Shown: positions 1 to 7,433 of the stretch, piece by piece | Numbering within the stretch: the stretch's first letter is position 1 | How the letters are laid out: each line of letters begins with the position of its first letter | Notes under the pieces: model-generated | The model's input: only the letters and a program-made list of their open reading frames with translations | Databases searched by the model: none | Told to the model about the DNA's origin: nothing | Translations under genes and position numbers: made by a program | DNA from: a virus | Virus record (IMG/VR): IMGVR_UViG_3300042197_000731 | Coordinates: 1 to 64,000 of that record | Strand: one strand, 5' to 3' | DNA length: 64,000 bases

Positions 1-1162
1 TATGATCAGTACTAGTAAAATTTACACGACCATAATTCGTTTCACGAACTTCTTTTGATGGATCAGGAATTCCACCAAACTGAGGCAATGCTGTTGCTGA
101 ATTTGTACCTGCTCCAACGTACTCAAATGTATGAGCACTAGCACTGATTGTACTTACCTGATAACCTATTGTTGATGTTGAATTACTAATAATGTTACCA
201 GTATTTGTACTAAATCTTGAAGATATGTTTACATTCCAAACATTTCCATGTGTACCACCATAGTCAGCCGTTACATTACTGAATGTAGTAATGAAATACA
301 TATTTGTATCACCAGCGAAAAGTATTCCATTATTTGTTCTAGGTGGAGAAGATACCTGTGCTATATTACAAGTAGTAGCGCCAACTTGTATGTTACCTAA
401 TACATTTCCAGTAAATTGTTGATCTATTCCATCTGCCCATAAGCCGTAATTACCTATGCCATTATCACTGCCGTTTAGCGTTAAGAAACTACCAGATTCA
501 ACTTTTATACCTACATCGCAGCCTATAGTATATATATTAACTGCCTGACTATAAGCACGATTCTGCATGACCAAACCATAACCACCACTATTGATGCTGG
601 TTATAAATCCTAAAATAAATGCGCGAGTGCTAATAGCATTCAGTGTCTTGTTAGCATCAATCAATACAGTAGTACCAGTGGTTGTAAAACTGGTAACATT
701 CTGAATATATGGGCTTACAGTTACTGCTTCTGTTATGCCTCCGGGCGGGAAACTAAACGCTGCACCAAGATAATTTCTAACAGTAATGCCCCACACATAA
801 GAACCGCCACGCATGTAAAACATATCGTTATTACTATCACTAGGTTGTACAAATACACTTCGTAGTGTATCTCCAACGATAGCCACATTTTGAGGAATTT
901 CAAATGGCATGTCTTCAGTGTAAACACCACTGGCAACTTTAATAGCAGTGCCTGATGTAGCAACCGTACATGCGGATTTTATAGTCAATTTAGGAGTCGC
1001 CAAACTCTTACCATCATTAGCGTCATTACCATTCTTTGAAACATAAAGTGTATTTTCAAAAGTACTATTGGCAACAGTCAATACAGGACTGTTGTTAGCC
1101 AATATAGTAGTAGCATTTAGTGTGCTAATTTCTATTTCAGGATTTTTTGCCGAGCGTCCCAT
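1..1162 (-). CDS. Fibre-like virion protein with probable right-handed beta-helix, 3' end beyond the window
   Basis: The frame is open from the ATG at 1160-1162 to the left edge with no stop (387 codons visible), so the C-terminus is missing. An in-frame stop lies just upstream, which supports this start. The N-terminal part has the pattern YVSKNGNDANDGKSLATPK (about residues 40-58), typical of pectate-lyase-like beta-helix folds in phage fibres and surface-degrading spikes. The rest is rich in Gly, Asn, Thr and Ser with no obvious membrane segment. It ends the run of structural genes on this strand, 12 nt after the previous gene. Likely virion-exposed (inference). The exact role, fibre, spike or capsid-associated, is not known. 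Confidence 0.75.
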   Translation of the reverse strand, partial: MGRSAKNPEIEISTLNATTILANNSPVLTVANSTFENTLYVSKNGNDANDGKSLATPKLTIKSACTVATSGTAIKVASGVYTEDMPFEIPQNVAIVGDTLRSVFVQPSDSNNDMFYMRGGSYVWGITVRNYLGAAFSFPPGGITEAVTVSPYIQNVTSFTTTGTTVLIDANKTLNAISTRAFILGFITSINSGGYGLVMQNRAYSQAVNIYTIGCDVGIKVESGSFLTLNGSDNGIGNYGLWADGIDQQFTGNVLGNIQVGATTCNIAQVSSPPRTNNGILFAGDTNMYFITTFSNVTADYGGTHGNVWNVNISSRFSTNTGNIISNSTSTIGYQVSTISASAHTFEYVGAGTNSATALPQFGGIPDPSKEVRETNYGRVNFTSTDH

Positions 1163-1174
1163 GTTTAATTCACT

Positions 1175-1486
1175 TTATACTGTTGTATATGTTAATGTAC
1201 AAGATATCGTGTTGTTAGCATTAGCAAAACCACATAACCTGTCACCGTTTTCCAAAAATAGTCTTTCTCTGTCCATTACATACGTATCACCAGCAACAAC
1301 CAATATGTTACTATATAGCACATTTACATTGCCTGGTTCATTACCGCTTGGAACAGCCCATAAACTAAACGTCGCATTACTACTTGTCGTATAATTAGAA
1401 AAGTAGAAAGTCATTGCTGCCGTTGATGTACTACTAACATAAATGTTAGAAGTTGTTGTAGTTAAATTTGCGTTTTGTATTGACAT
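1175..1486 (-). CDS. Small structural-type protein, function unknown
   Basis: A 103-residue protein rich in Asn, Thr, Ser and Val, with a composition like its fibre-type neighbours and no charged or catalytic motif. It lies 5 nt after the previous gene (1492-2019) and 12 nt before the next, so the three are probably co-transcribed. A short beta-rich virion protein is the most likely reading: a fibre accessory, decoration or attachment protein. The opposite strand also carries an open frame here, but its composition and orientation do not fit the surrounding operon. I do not recognise a family. Confidence 0.6.
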   Translation of the reverse strand: MSIQNANLTTTTSNIYVSSTSTAAMTFYFSNYTTSSNATFSLWAVPSGNEPGNVNVLYSNILVVAGDTYVMDRERLFLENGDRLCGFANANNTISCTLTYTTV

Positions 1487-1491
1487 ATAAT

Positions 1492-2019
1492 TTATCCAAA
1501 AATTATTCCGTATTTTCTTATCTTAGCAGTTGTCACTAGTTCATCAGATAAAACTCCAGCGTTTACGTACAAGCCGCTACCACCAGCACCAGCAACATTT
1601 CCGGTTATCACAGTATAACCAGCCTCTCCAACAGCATTGCTAGTTGTTTGATCAATTTTTACATTGTAACTAGTAAGTATAGGACCTATATTTCCAACCG
1701 AATTATTTGCTACCCACTCTCCAGAGTATGTACCAGTTTCATACCAATATAATCCTACGTTACTAACGTTACCACGATTATTTTCAAAACCATTAATTCC
1801 ATTTCTCGGAGCGTCACTAGTTGTTAAATCCGCATTTATTTGAAATATCTGCTTGGTAGTATCAAATGCTTGTATGTTAGCAGTATTCCCGACAACCTCT
1901 AGATTACCATCAATTCTCAACGTATGTGTATATACAAAAATATTGCCTTCAGGATTACCATCATACTTGAAGGTATCAATAGTATAATCACCAGTGTTGA
2001 TTCGCTTAGTTACGCTCAT
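1492..2019 (-). CDS. Putative virion structural or fibre protein
   Basis: A 175-residue protein starting MSVTKRINTGDY. The segment VYTHTLRIDGNLEVVGNTANI (about residues 30-50) resembles the short beta-structured lead-in of many T4-like fibre and neck proteins, where a HTL-x-IDGNL-x-V-x-G pattern recurs. The remainder is Gly/Asn/Thr-rich. A candidate late-promoter box lies about 20 nt upstream and a terminator separates it from the gene at 2117-2842, so it probably begins its own late transcription unit with the next two genes. Structural role is inferred from composition and neighbours; the exact position in the virion is unknown. Confidence 0.65.
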   Translation of the reverse strand: MSVTKRINTGDYTIDTFKYDGNPEGNIFVYTHTLRIDGNLEVVGNTANIQAFDTTKQIFQINADLTTSDAPRNGINGFENNRGNVSNVGLYWYETGTYSGEWVANNSVGNIGPILTSYNVKIDQTTSNAVGEAGYTVITGNVAGAGGSGLYVNAGVLSDELVTTAKIRKYGIIFG

Positions 2020-2038
2020 GCTATTTCTCTATTTACAG

Positions 2039-2045
2039 TATTTAT
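2039..2045 (-). promoter_or_regulatory. Candidate late promoter box (ATAAATA)
   Basis: ATAAATA read on the minus strand, 19 nt before the ATG of the gene at 1492-2019 and just after the terminator of the preceding gene. It matches the core of the T4 late promoter TATAAATA read by the gp55 sigma factor. The box is short and A+T-rich, so position rather than sequence carries most of the support. Confidence 0.5.
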
Positions 2046-2072
2046 TCAAACTGTGGATTATCTCCAAATGAA

Positions 2073-2096
2073 AATAGGCTGTAAAAACAGCCTATT
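2073..2096 (-). terminator. Hairpin, probable terminator after the 2117-2842 gene
   Basis: A perfect 10-bp inverted repeat, aataggctgt and acagcctatt, with a 4-nt loop, 20 nt after the stop of the gene at 2117-2842. The minus-strand sequence after the stem is T-rich but interrupted (TTCATTTGG), so termination may be partial. Confidence 0.55.
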
Positions 2097-2116
2097 CCTA
2101 TAAAGTCAATTCAAAA

Positions 2117-2842
2117 TTAATTGTTGTTGACTTGAACGAATACAGTATCTTGCCAACCTGGTTGACTGCTTAACGCAGTAGCAGAGTAACTAGGCGCTGA
2201 GAACCAATATCTATACTTTTCAATATTCCAGTCCCATACATACTTGTTGGTAATACGTGATGCGTTAAACTGAACACTAACGTTAATTTGTTCATCAGAA
2301 ACATCCTGCGTGGCAACTGCTACCGTTACGTTACCAGTTGAGTTTACGGCAACAACAGTAACATTACCAGTTAAACTTGTGCCATTGATCTGGTGTCCAA
2401 CACTAATGGTAGGTGTTCCAGTAACGTTGCCAGTAGCATACTGAACATAAGCATAATCCTGATTAGCAGTGAAACCTCCGCTACCAGCACCAATATTTGC
2501 TACGTTTGCTCCAACAATAGTCGCAGTGGTAACAAGAATAGTCATGGTGTCAGCAGCAGTTAATTCAGAAGATAATTTATTTACAAGAGTAGCAACGGTT
2601 GTGTTGGCATCGCTGGTATTGCTAACTTCAAACTTACGCATACCTTTTTGGAAATTGATATATCCTGTGTCAACGGCATCACCAACATCTTTTAGAAAAC
2701 TACATCTAATAGTTGGTACTGTTTGACTATTATCACCACCAGTACCACCGATATGATTTCCATTGATCAGAGTTGGGCTTACATAACTGTCAACAACAGT
2801 GCTTGTAACCGAGTTTGTTTTTTGTATCTTTAATTTTGCCAT
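2117..2842 (-). CDS. Putative capsid-associated or decoration protein next to gp23
   Basis: A 241-residue protein with no charged enzyme motif. Residues about 120-190 are dominated by Gly, Thr, Val and Asn with repeated TGNVTV strings, suggesting an immunoglobulin-like or other beta fold. The C-terminal part has an aromatic cluster (YVWDWNIEKYRYWF). It sits directly downstream of the major capsid gene but behind two terminators and its own late-type box, so it can be expressed separately. A head decoration protein or other virion component is a reasonable inference from position. No family is recognised. The start is preceded by AAGGAAATT. Confidence 0.6.
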   Translation of the reverse strand: MAKLKIQKTNSVTSTVVDSYVSPTLINGNHIGGTGGDNSQTVPTIRCSFLKDVGDAVDTGYINFQKGMRKFEVSNTSDANTTVATLVNKLSSELTAADTMTILVTTATIVGANVANIGAGSGGFTANQDYAYVQYATGNVTGTPTISVGHQINGTSLTGNVTVVAVNSTGNVTVAVATQDVSDEQINVSVQFNASRITNKYVWDWNIEKYRYWFSAPSYSATALSSQPGWQDTVFVQVNNN

Positions 2843-2916
2843 TTTAATTTCCTTTATGTTTTAGCGTTCTAGGCTACCCGGAGTTGGCTACTCAACGAGA
2901 TGATTAGTAACTAATG

Positions 2917-2923
2917 TATTTAT
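2917..2923 (-). promoter_or_regulatory. Candidate late promoter box (GATAAATA)
   Basis: Read on the minus strand, GATAAATA lies about 75 nt before the ATG of the gene at 2117-2842 and immediately beyond the capsid-gene terminators. This is the spacing expected for a separate late promoter for the decoration-type gene. Confidence 0.55.
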
Positions 2924-2937
2924 CATAATCAATAAAA

Positions 2938-2957
2938 AGAGGGACCGTAGTCCCTCT
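2938..2957 (-). terminator. Second terminator after gp23
   Basis: An 8-bp perfect stem, agagggac and gtccctct, with a 4-nt loop, followed on the minus strand by TTTTATT. It lies about 100 nt after the gp23 stop and backs up the stronger hairpin at 3011-3032. Confidence 0.65.
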
Positions 2958-3010
2958 AGTCTTCCCATCCCGATTGAGAATCTTTACATCTTTATTTATG
3001 CTATAAAGCA

Positions 3011-3032
3011 AAAACCCGCCGAAGCGGGTTTT
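3011..3032 (-). terminator. Strong terminator after the gp23 gene
   Basis: Stem aaaacccgc and gcgggtttt with a TTCG tetraloop on the minus strand and a T run after it. It begins about 23 nt beyond the gp23 stop. The flanking A and T runs could let it work in both directions. This is a standard intrinsic terminator for a heavily transcribed capsid gene. Confidence 0.85.
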
Positions 3033-3054
3033 TTCTTATCAAATAAAAATTTGA

Positions 3055-4239
3055 TTACTGGAAGCTTAGGTTAGCAACAGAGATTTCTGATAGATAATCT
3101 CCGGCATTGCCTAAAGAACTAGCAGTATTGGTGAGCTCCACGTATCCGTAACGTGTCATAAATCCAACTACTGGCTCGAAGGTACTTGGATCAAGTACAA
3201 CTCCAGAACTCATTAGAGGAATATATGGGCAATAGAAAGCAGCGGCATCAGCCTCGCTTGAACCCTTATATCCAACTAGAACTGCTTGTGTATCAGCAGC
3301 ATAGCTGTCTACGTAGATACGCATAGCGCCGTTTAGGGTACCAACGAACTTGGTGTTTGTTGGAGCCTCAAAGGTACCTTCTGTGGTACGTGCGAAAGCA
3401 CTGGTGGTAGCACTCTGTAGCACTGTTAGCGCAGCAGGTGATACAACTGCCCAGTTACCAGCACCACGACGAGTACGTTGAGCAATTAGGTTAGCAGCAC
3501 GATTGATCAGAACTGCTAGGGCAGCATGTTCGTCACCAACGAATGTTGCGGTACCAGAAACAGCAGCCTGGTCATAAGCAAAATCGGTAGCGGCTAGTGA
3601 ACGTAGTGAACCTAGAACTTCTTGGTCAATTTCAACTGTGATTTCTTGAGCAAGAGCGGCCATGATTTCGGCTTCGATGTCTAGACCGTGCATACTTTGA
3701 GCATCTTGAGCGGCCTCAAATGTCCAACGTGCGCTTAGTTTACGTGTCTTGGCTTCTACAACTTGCTTCAAGATTTGTACGTTGATCTTACGACCTGGTA
3801 CACCTTCTAGTGAAGAAGTGCTAGCAGCGCGGCCAGTAGTTAAACTACCAGAGTATGCTGTAGCGATCTTGAATGGGCTTAGTGCTTCGTCACCAGCGGT
3901 TGTGCTTGTGTCGAATGGACTTGGAGCGGTAGCGGTAGCAGTCTCAGCATAACGCACACGTAGAGTGTGAATCTGTGCTACTGGGCCAGTCATTGGCTGA
4001 ACACCAACGATTTCGTTAGCGATAACGGTTGGCATTACACGACGGATAACTGGAAGAATAACACGGTTAAGTGTTGCTACGTTACCAGCACTGGTTGCGC
4101 CAGCGGTTGCGTTTTCAAGAAGATTCTTACGTGTATTTTCTAGAATAACGCCCATGGTGGTTCTACGAGAACCTTGTAGACCTTCTAACAGGGCTTCTCT
4201 AGTTTCGCCCCAGCGGCCTTCTAATAGTACTTGTGTCAT
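3055..4239 (-). CDS. 23: Major capsid protein, gp23 family
   Basis: The main shell protein of the T4-type head, made as a precursor and trimmed at the N-terminus by the gp21 protease. It is identified by the conserved string around residues 60-105 (LNRVILPVIRRVMPT, IVGVQPMTGP, HTLRVRY) typical of T4-like gp23, and by its place at the end of the 20-21-22-23 order. At 394 residues it is clearly shorter than T4 gp23 (521). Several LLE or ILE triplets in the first 45 residues fit the (L/I)-x-E cleavage preference of gp21. A good ribosome site (AAGGAAAAAAG) precedes the ATG, 24 nt after the gp22 stop. Confidence 0.95.
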   Translation of the reverse strand: MTQVLLEGRWGETREALLEGLQGSRRTTMGVILENTRKNLLENATAGATSAGNVATLNRVILPVIRRVMPTVIANEIVGVQPMTGPVAQIHTLRVRYAETATATAPSPFDTSTTAGDEALSPFKIATAYSGSLTTGRAASTSSLEGVPGRKINVQILKQVVEAKTRKLSARWTFEAAQDAQSMHGLDIEAEIMAALAQEITVEIDQEVLGSLRSLAATDFAYDQAAVSGTATFVGDEHAALAVLINRAANLIAQRTRRGAGNWAVVSPAALTVLQSATTSAFARTTEGTFEAPTNTKFVGTLNGAMRIYVDSYAADTQAVLVGYKGSSEADAAAFYCPYIPLMSSGVVLDPSTFEPVVGFMTRYGYVELTNTASSLGNAGDYLSEISVANLSFQ

Positions 4240-4263
4240 TTTTTCTTTTTTCCTTCTTAGGGT

Positions 4264-5370
4264 TTACTTAAGCCCTGCTAAACGTTTAATTTCGATGACA
4301 TTATTATCACCGGTTTCAACGCTGACCTTAGCAGATTTATCACCAGTTACTTCTGTGCGACTTTCAACTAGCATAGTAGATTTCTCTACTGTTCTTTGTT
4401 GTGAAGTAGTATTATTCAGAACGGCTGGAAGATACTTATCAAATGCTGACCTTAATTTTTCAGTCTGAACATTCTCTAATAACTGCGTCATAACGGATTG
4501 CTTTTCTTTGTTTAGTGTTTTTAGCAATTCGTTAAGAGTCTCTTTACGCTCTTGTGATTCCTTCAGAATGCGAATTTCGCGCTCTTTGGATTCAAGTAGT
4601 GATGCTTTTTGTTGCTCTGCTTTCTTTGCTTCGGCAATAATTGCTTCACGTTTTTTTACCGCTTGGTGCAACTTAGCGATTTCTTTGTTCTCATTTAGGT
4701 GAGTCACAGCGAATTCGGTTGCAAAAGCTTCAAAAAGTTTACGTCCAAAATTGTTTTCTCTAGCAATTTGGATATCTTCTTTCAATTGTGACATCTCAGC
4801 ATTTAGATGTTTGGTCACAGATTCATTCACAAGACGGGCAGAACGTTGTACAAACTCTTTTTGAATTTTTGAAAGTTTACCTTTCGCTTCTCTAACTAGT
4901 TTAACTTTTGTTTCTACCAAATCTTGCTTGTCTTTGTGGAATTCTTGAATTTCTTCAGATAGAGAGTGAATTACAAACTGTTCTAGTTTGCCAATGCTTT
5001 CTTTCTGAATAGAACGATCAGCACGTAGTTCTTTAATTTCTTCTGCTAATTTAGCAACTAAGAATTTATCAAACTTCTTAGCATTTTCAGACATAGCACG
5101 TGAGTAACGAACTCTATCTGCTGCCATTTGTGCTTTCTCTTCTGCGAATTCACGGATTTCTTCCTGGAGACCTTCTGTTACCATCTTGTCTATTGCTTCG
5201 ACCATTACACTTCTATCGTGGTCATACTTACGAGCAAACTCTTCGCGGATTTCGGCACGAAGTTGTTGGCGCGCTTCATTTAACTTAGTTTCCCAGGCCT
5301 CATTTATAGCGGTCTTGGTTTCTTCGTTAATGATACCACTGTCTATTAATGGCTTGATAGCGTCAAACAT
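4264..5370 (-). CDS. 22: Prohead core scaffold protein, gp22 family
   Basis: The main internal scaffold around which the gp23 shell assembles; in T4 it is destroyed by gp21 during maturation. The 368-residue product is almost entirely charged and helical (long runs of Glu, Lys, Arg and Ala with heptad spacing), consistent with coiled coil from about residue 20 to 290. It lies between gp21 and gp23, the T4 order. Its start MFDAIKPLIDSGIINEE resembles the N-terminus of T4-like scaffold proteins. The ATG has an AGGAGA ribosome site. Assignment rests on order, composition and length rather than one signature motif. Confidence 0.88.
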   Translation of the reverse strand: MFDAIKPLIDSGIINEETKTAINEAWETKLNEARQQLRAEIREEFARKYDHDRSVMVEAIDKMVTEGLQEEIREFAEEKAQMAADRVRYSRAMSENAKKFDKFLVAKLAEEIKELRADRSIQKESIGKLEQFVIHSLSEEIQEFHKDKQDLVETKVKLVREAKGKLSKIQKEFVQRSARLVNESVTKHLNAEMSQLKEDIQIARENNFGRKLFEAFATEFAVTHLNENKEIAKLHQAVKKREAIIAEAKKAEQQKASLLESKEREIRILKESQERKETLNELLKTLNKEKQSVMTQLLENVQTEKLRSAFDKYLPAVLNNTTSQQRTVEKSTMLVESRTEVTGDKSAKVSVETGDNNVIEIKRLAGLK

Positions 5371-5384
5371 GTATCATTCTCCTG

Positions 5385-6020
5385 TTAAATTTTTAAGTCC
5401 TGTATGAGGCGTCTTACTTCCTCTGCCAAATATTTTTGGACTCGCTTATTGGCATTTGCATCCTTAGTCATTTCTAAAACTCTATGACCATGTCTCATGT
5501 TCATTAGACCTTCATAAACTGGCTTAGGATATGCATTCGGTGCGCTTGGTTGGGCTACTATATCAACTGTTACAATATCAAAATCACTTACATGTCCAGT
5601 ACTTTCATTAACATTACCACTGCCTCTACTGGATACACCTAGTTTTACACCAGATTCCAGCATAGTTGTAACTAGTTGACCCATAGGTGTGTTAAGAACT
5701 TTTAACTTACCATAGCCATTTGGACCATCCATCCACATATCAGTAATAACGTGACATACGCGATCAAGATTTATTTTCAAATCATCGGGGTGATCTAACT
5801 CACCAAGAACACTATAGCCGCCCTTTATCTGCTTACCAACACTCTCGACGGCATTAGCGATTTCATCAACAGGATATACACGTTGATTGGCATTCTTGAC
5901 ACCACCTTGTACAAAAATGCCTTTCATGTATAAATTTTTTCCTTTGCCGTCTGGAGCCGATTCAGTCATCAACTCCATCCGTGCGCCGTCAAAACTTAAA
6001 TGTTCTTGTAGCAGTAACAT
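5385..6020 (-). CDS. 21: Prohead core protease, gp21 family
   Basis: A serine protease that cleaves scaffold and capsid precursors inside the prohead. The 211-residue protein shows the expected catalytic surroundings: His77 in LGELDHPDD and Ser130/131 in KLGVSSRGSG, with the downstream SDFDIVTVDIVAQPSAPNA stretch typical of T4-type gp21. The length matches T4 gp21 (212). It sits 14 nt upstream of gp22 and 10 nt after the acidic core protein, as part of the head operon. The N-terminal 15 residues vary in the family, so the ATG at 6020 is likely but not certain. Confidence 0.93.
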   Translation of the reverse strand: MLLLQEHLSFDGARMELMTESAPDGKGKNLYMKGIFVQGGVKNANQRVYPVDEIANAVESVGKQIKGGYSVLGELDHPDDLKINLDRVCHVITDMWMDGPNGYGKLKVLNTPMGQLVTTMLESGVKLGVSSRGSGNVNESTGHVSDFDIVTVDIVAQPSAPNAYPKPVYEGLMNMRHGHRVLEMTKDANANKRVQKYLAEEVRRLIQDLKI

Positions 6021-6030
6021 TGTTTATCTC

Positions 6031-7083
6031 TTAGTGTCCTAGTAAACTCTTCTTATCTACGCTCATTGAGCCAGCAGTGGTCTGACCTTCTTTATCATGA
6101 GCCTTTGAATACTCTTTGCCAGCACTGGTCTTGTAACCAGTTTTTCCAGCATTAGCACCAGGACTATTCTGTACCTTACCGATTAGATCTCCACCCTTCT
6201 TTAACAAACCACTTGGCTTGTTGCTTGGAGTTCCCTTTGGATCTGCTTCTGAACCACCGCGAGCGATATTTTGTGTAGTACCACCCATATCGTTCTTACC
6301 AGCAACGATGCTCTTCTTGTTAAGAGTTACAGAACCACCAGCGCCAACTTCGTGCGTATCAGAGTTGTTACCTGGGAAAGGTTCACCAATCTTTTCAACA
6401 TACTCACGAATCCACTCAGCCTCAGTCATTTTCTTTTTGACTTTGGCTTTTTTATCCTTGAGCATCTCCTCTTTTTTCATTTTGGATTCCATTGGCCCGC
6501 TTGGGTTCTTTGGGCTGTGATGATCCATATTCGGTACTACTTCCAAGGTCTCCGGCATCATTTCTTCGTCGCCCATGTCGGCATCCATGTCTCCGCCCAT
6601 ATCTTCGCCGCCTTGATCGCCCATTAGTTCTTCAAACTCACGCTTTAGTTCTTCAAGTGAGTCTTCTAGATCCATAACGCGATCTTCTAAACCTTCATCA
6701 CCATCGTCATCCATGTCCATGTCCATGTCCATGTCGCCTTCAGCGTCGTCCATGTCCATTTCTGCGTCATCCATATCGTCTTCAGCATCATCCATGTCGC
6801 CTTCAGCGTCGTCCATGTCCATCTCTGCGTCATCCATGTCGTCTTCGGCATCGTCCATGTCCATGTCTTCATCTTCGGCTTCTAACATTCCATCTTCATC
6901 AGCAGTGATTTCGTCAACTAAGTCTTCAACTTCGTCACCACCGATTTCAGCCAAATCTTCTTCGTCAATTAGTGACTCATAAATCTGGCGTGAACGCTCA
7001 ACAACTAGTTGGTGAAATAGTTCACGGGCTTTTTCTTCCTGCTCGTTAACAATGTATTCAATTAACTTTTCGTATTTTGACAT
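6031..7083 (-). CDS. Acidic prohead-core protein with DDAE/DMD repeats (gp67/gp68 position)
   Basis: Residues 1-45 (MSKYEKLIEYIVNEQEEKARELF and onward) are helical and resemble the N-terminus of prohead-core proteins of aquatic T4-like phages. Residues about 70-125 are a low-complexity tract of DMDDAE and DDAEGDMDDAE units, extremely acidic. Then come a short coiled-coil stretch, a Lys-rich patch (about 205-220) and a Gly/Ser/Lys tail. The position between gp20 and gp21 is that of T4 gp67 and gp68, internal core proteins cleaved by gp21; T4 gp67 is also very acidic. A core role is inferred from position and composition. It is far longer than T4 gp67 (80 residues). Confidence 0.7.
   Translation of the reverse strand: MSKYEKLIEYIVNEQEEKARELFHQLVVERSRQIYESLIDEEDLAEIGGDEVEDLVDEITADEDGMLEAEDEDMDMDDAEDDMDDAEMDMDDAEGDMDDAEDDMDDAEMDMDDAEGDMDMDMDMDDDGDEGLEDRVMDLEDSLEELKREFEELMGDQGGEDMGGDMDADMGDEEMMPETLEVVPNMDHHSPKNPSGPMESKMKKEEMLKDKKAKVKKKMTEAEWIREYVEKIGEPFPGNNSDTHEVGAGGSVTLNKKSIVAGKNDMGGTTQNIARGGSEADPKGTPSNKPSGLLKKGGDLIGKVQNSPGANAGKTGYKTSAGKEYSKAHDKEGQTTAGSMSVDKKSLLGH
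6710..6870 (-). repeat. Tandem acidic-codon repeat inside the prohead-core gene
   Basis: The DNA repeats a pattern of gtccat and gtcgtc(c/t)at(g/a) units, giving repeated DMD and DDAE(M/G)DM in the protein. Units of about 33 and 66 bp recur with few changes, so length variation by slippage between related phages would be expected. Confidence 0.8.
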
Positions 7084-7137
7084 TTTTTATTCCTTTATAA
7101 AAATATCCAATTAAGTATAATTATTTACACCATATAG

Positions 7138-7166
7138 AAAAAAAGTGCTCATAATGAGCACTTTTT
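7138..7166 (-). terminator. Hairpin terminator between the small core gene and the acidic core gene
   Basis: Stem gtgctca and tgagcac with a 3-nt loop, extended by an A run on one side and a T run on the other, so it can act on either strand. It follows the stop of the gene at 7188 by about 20 nt on the minus strand. It separates gp20 and the small gene from the downstream head genes. Confidence 0.8.
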
Positions 7167-7187
7167 GCTGTTTTTATGTATGGATAT

Positions 7188-7421
7188 TTAAATTCCGCCT
7201 AATCCACCACCAGGCGCAGCGGCGGGCTTATATTGTTTTGACAGTTTTTCTAATTTCAATTCGTGCTCAAGTTTTCTAGTGTCATTCATCTTACGAAGTT
7301 TATTGAGTCTATCCAACGATAGACGCAACTTCCTAGTATCAGAAAGTTTTATAGAAGTGTTATCTTCCTTTTCCGATCTATAACCACTAGGGGTAGGTTC
7401 TAATAATTCCATTAGTATCAT
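7188..7421 (-). CDS. Small basic prohead-core-type protein, function unknown
   Basis: The frame has a GTG at 7436 overlapping the gp20 stop, and in-frame ATGs at 7421 and 7412. None has a good ribosome site, so 7421 is a compromise. The product (about 77 residues) has a central helical, basic segment with RKLRLSLDRLNKLRKMND followed by a similar TRKLEHELKLEKLSKQY, suggesting two related helices, and a Gly-rich tail ending GGGLGGI. The position right after gp20 is where T4 has gene 67. It could be a head-core or portal-associated protein; the function is not established. A late-type box overlaps its 5' end. Confidence 0.6.
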   Translation of the reverse strand: MILMELLEPTPSGYRSEKEDNTSIKLSDTRKLRLSLDRLNKLRKMNDTRKLEHELKLEKLSKQYKPAAAPGGGLGGI

Positions 7422-7426
7422 AATAT

Positions 7427-7433
7427 TATTTAT
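7427..7433 (-). promoter_or_regulatory. Candidate late promoter box (GATAAATA) at the gp20/small-gene junction
   Basis: GATAAATA on the minus strand immediately follows the gp20 stop and precedes the ATG choices of the small gene. If used, the transcript would begin close to those ATGs with almost no leader, so it may be a chance A+T-rich match. Confidence 0.35.

Noticed and set aside
733-1394. Short hydrophobic frames on both strands within the left-edge fibre gene.
   Set aside because: The minus-strand frame 1-1162 is continuous and has a beta-helix pattern; the others are shadows.
6713-6982. Ser/Met-rich open frame opposite the acidic repeat.
   Set aside because: It is simply the complement of the DMD/DDAE codon repeat.
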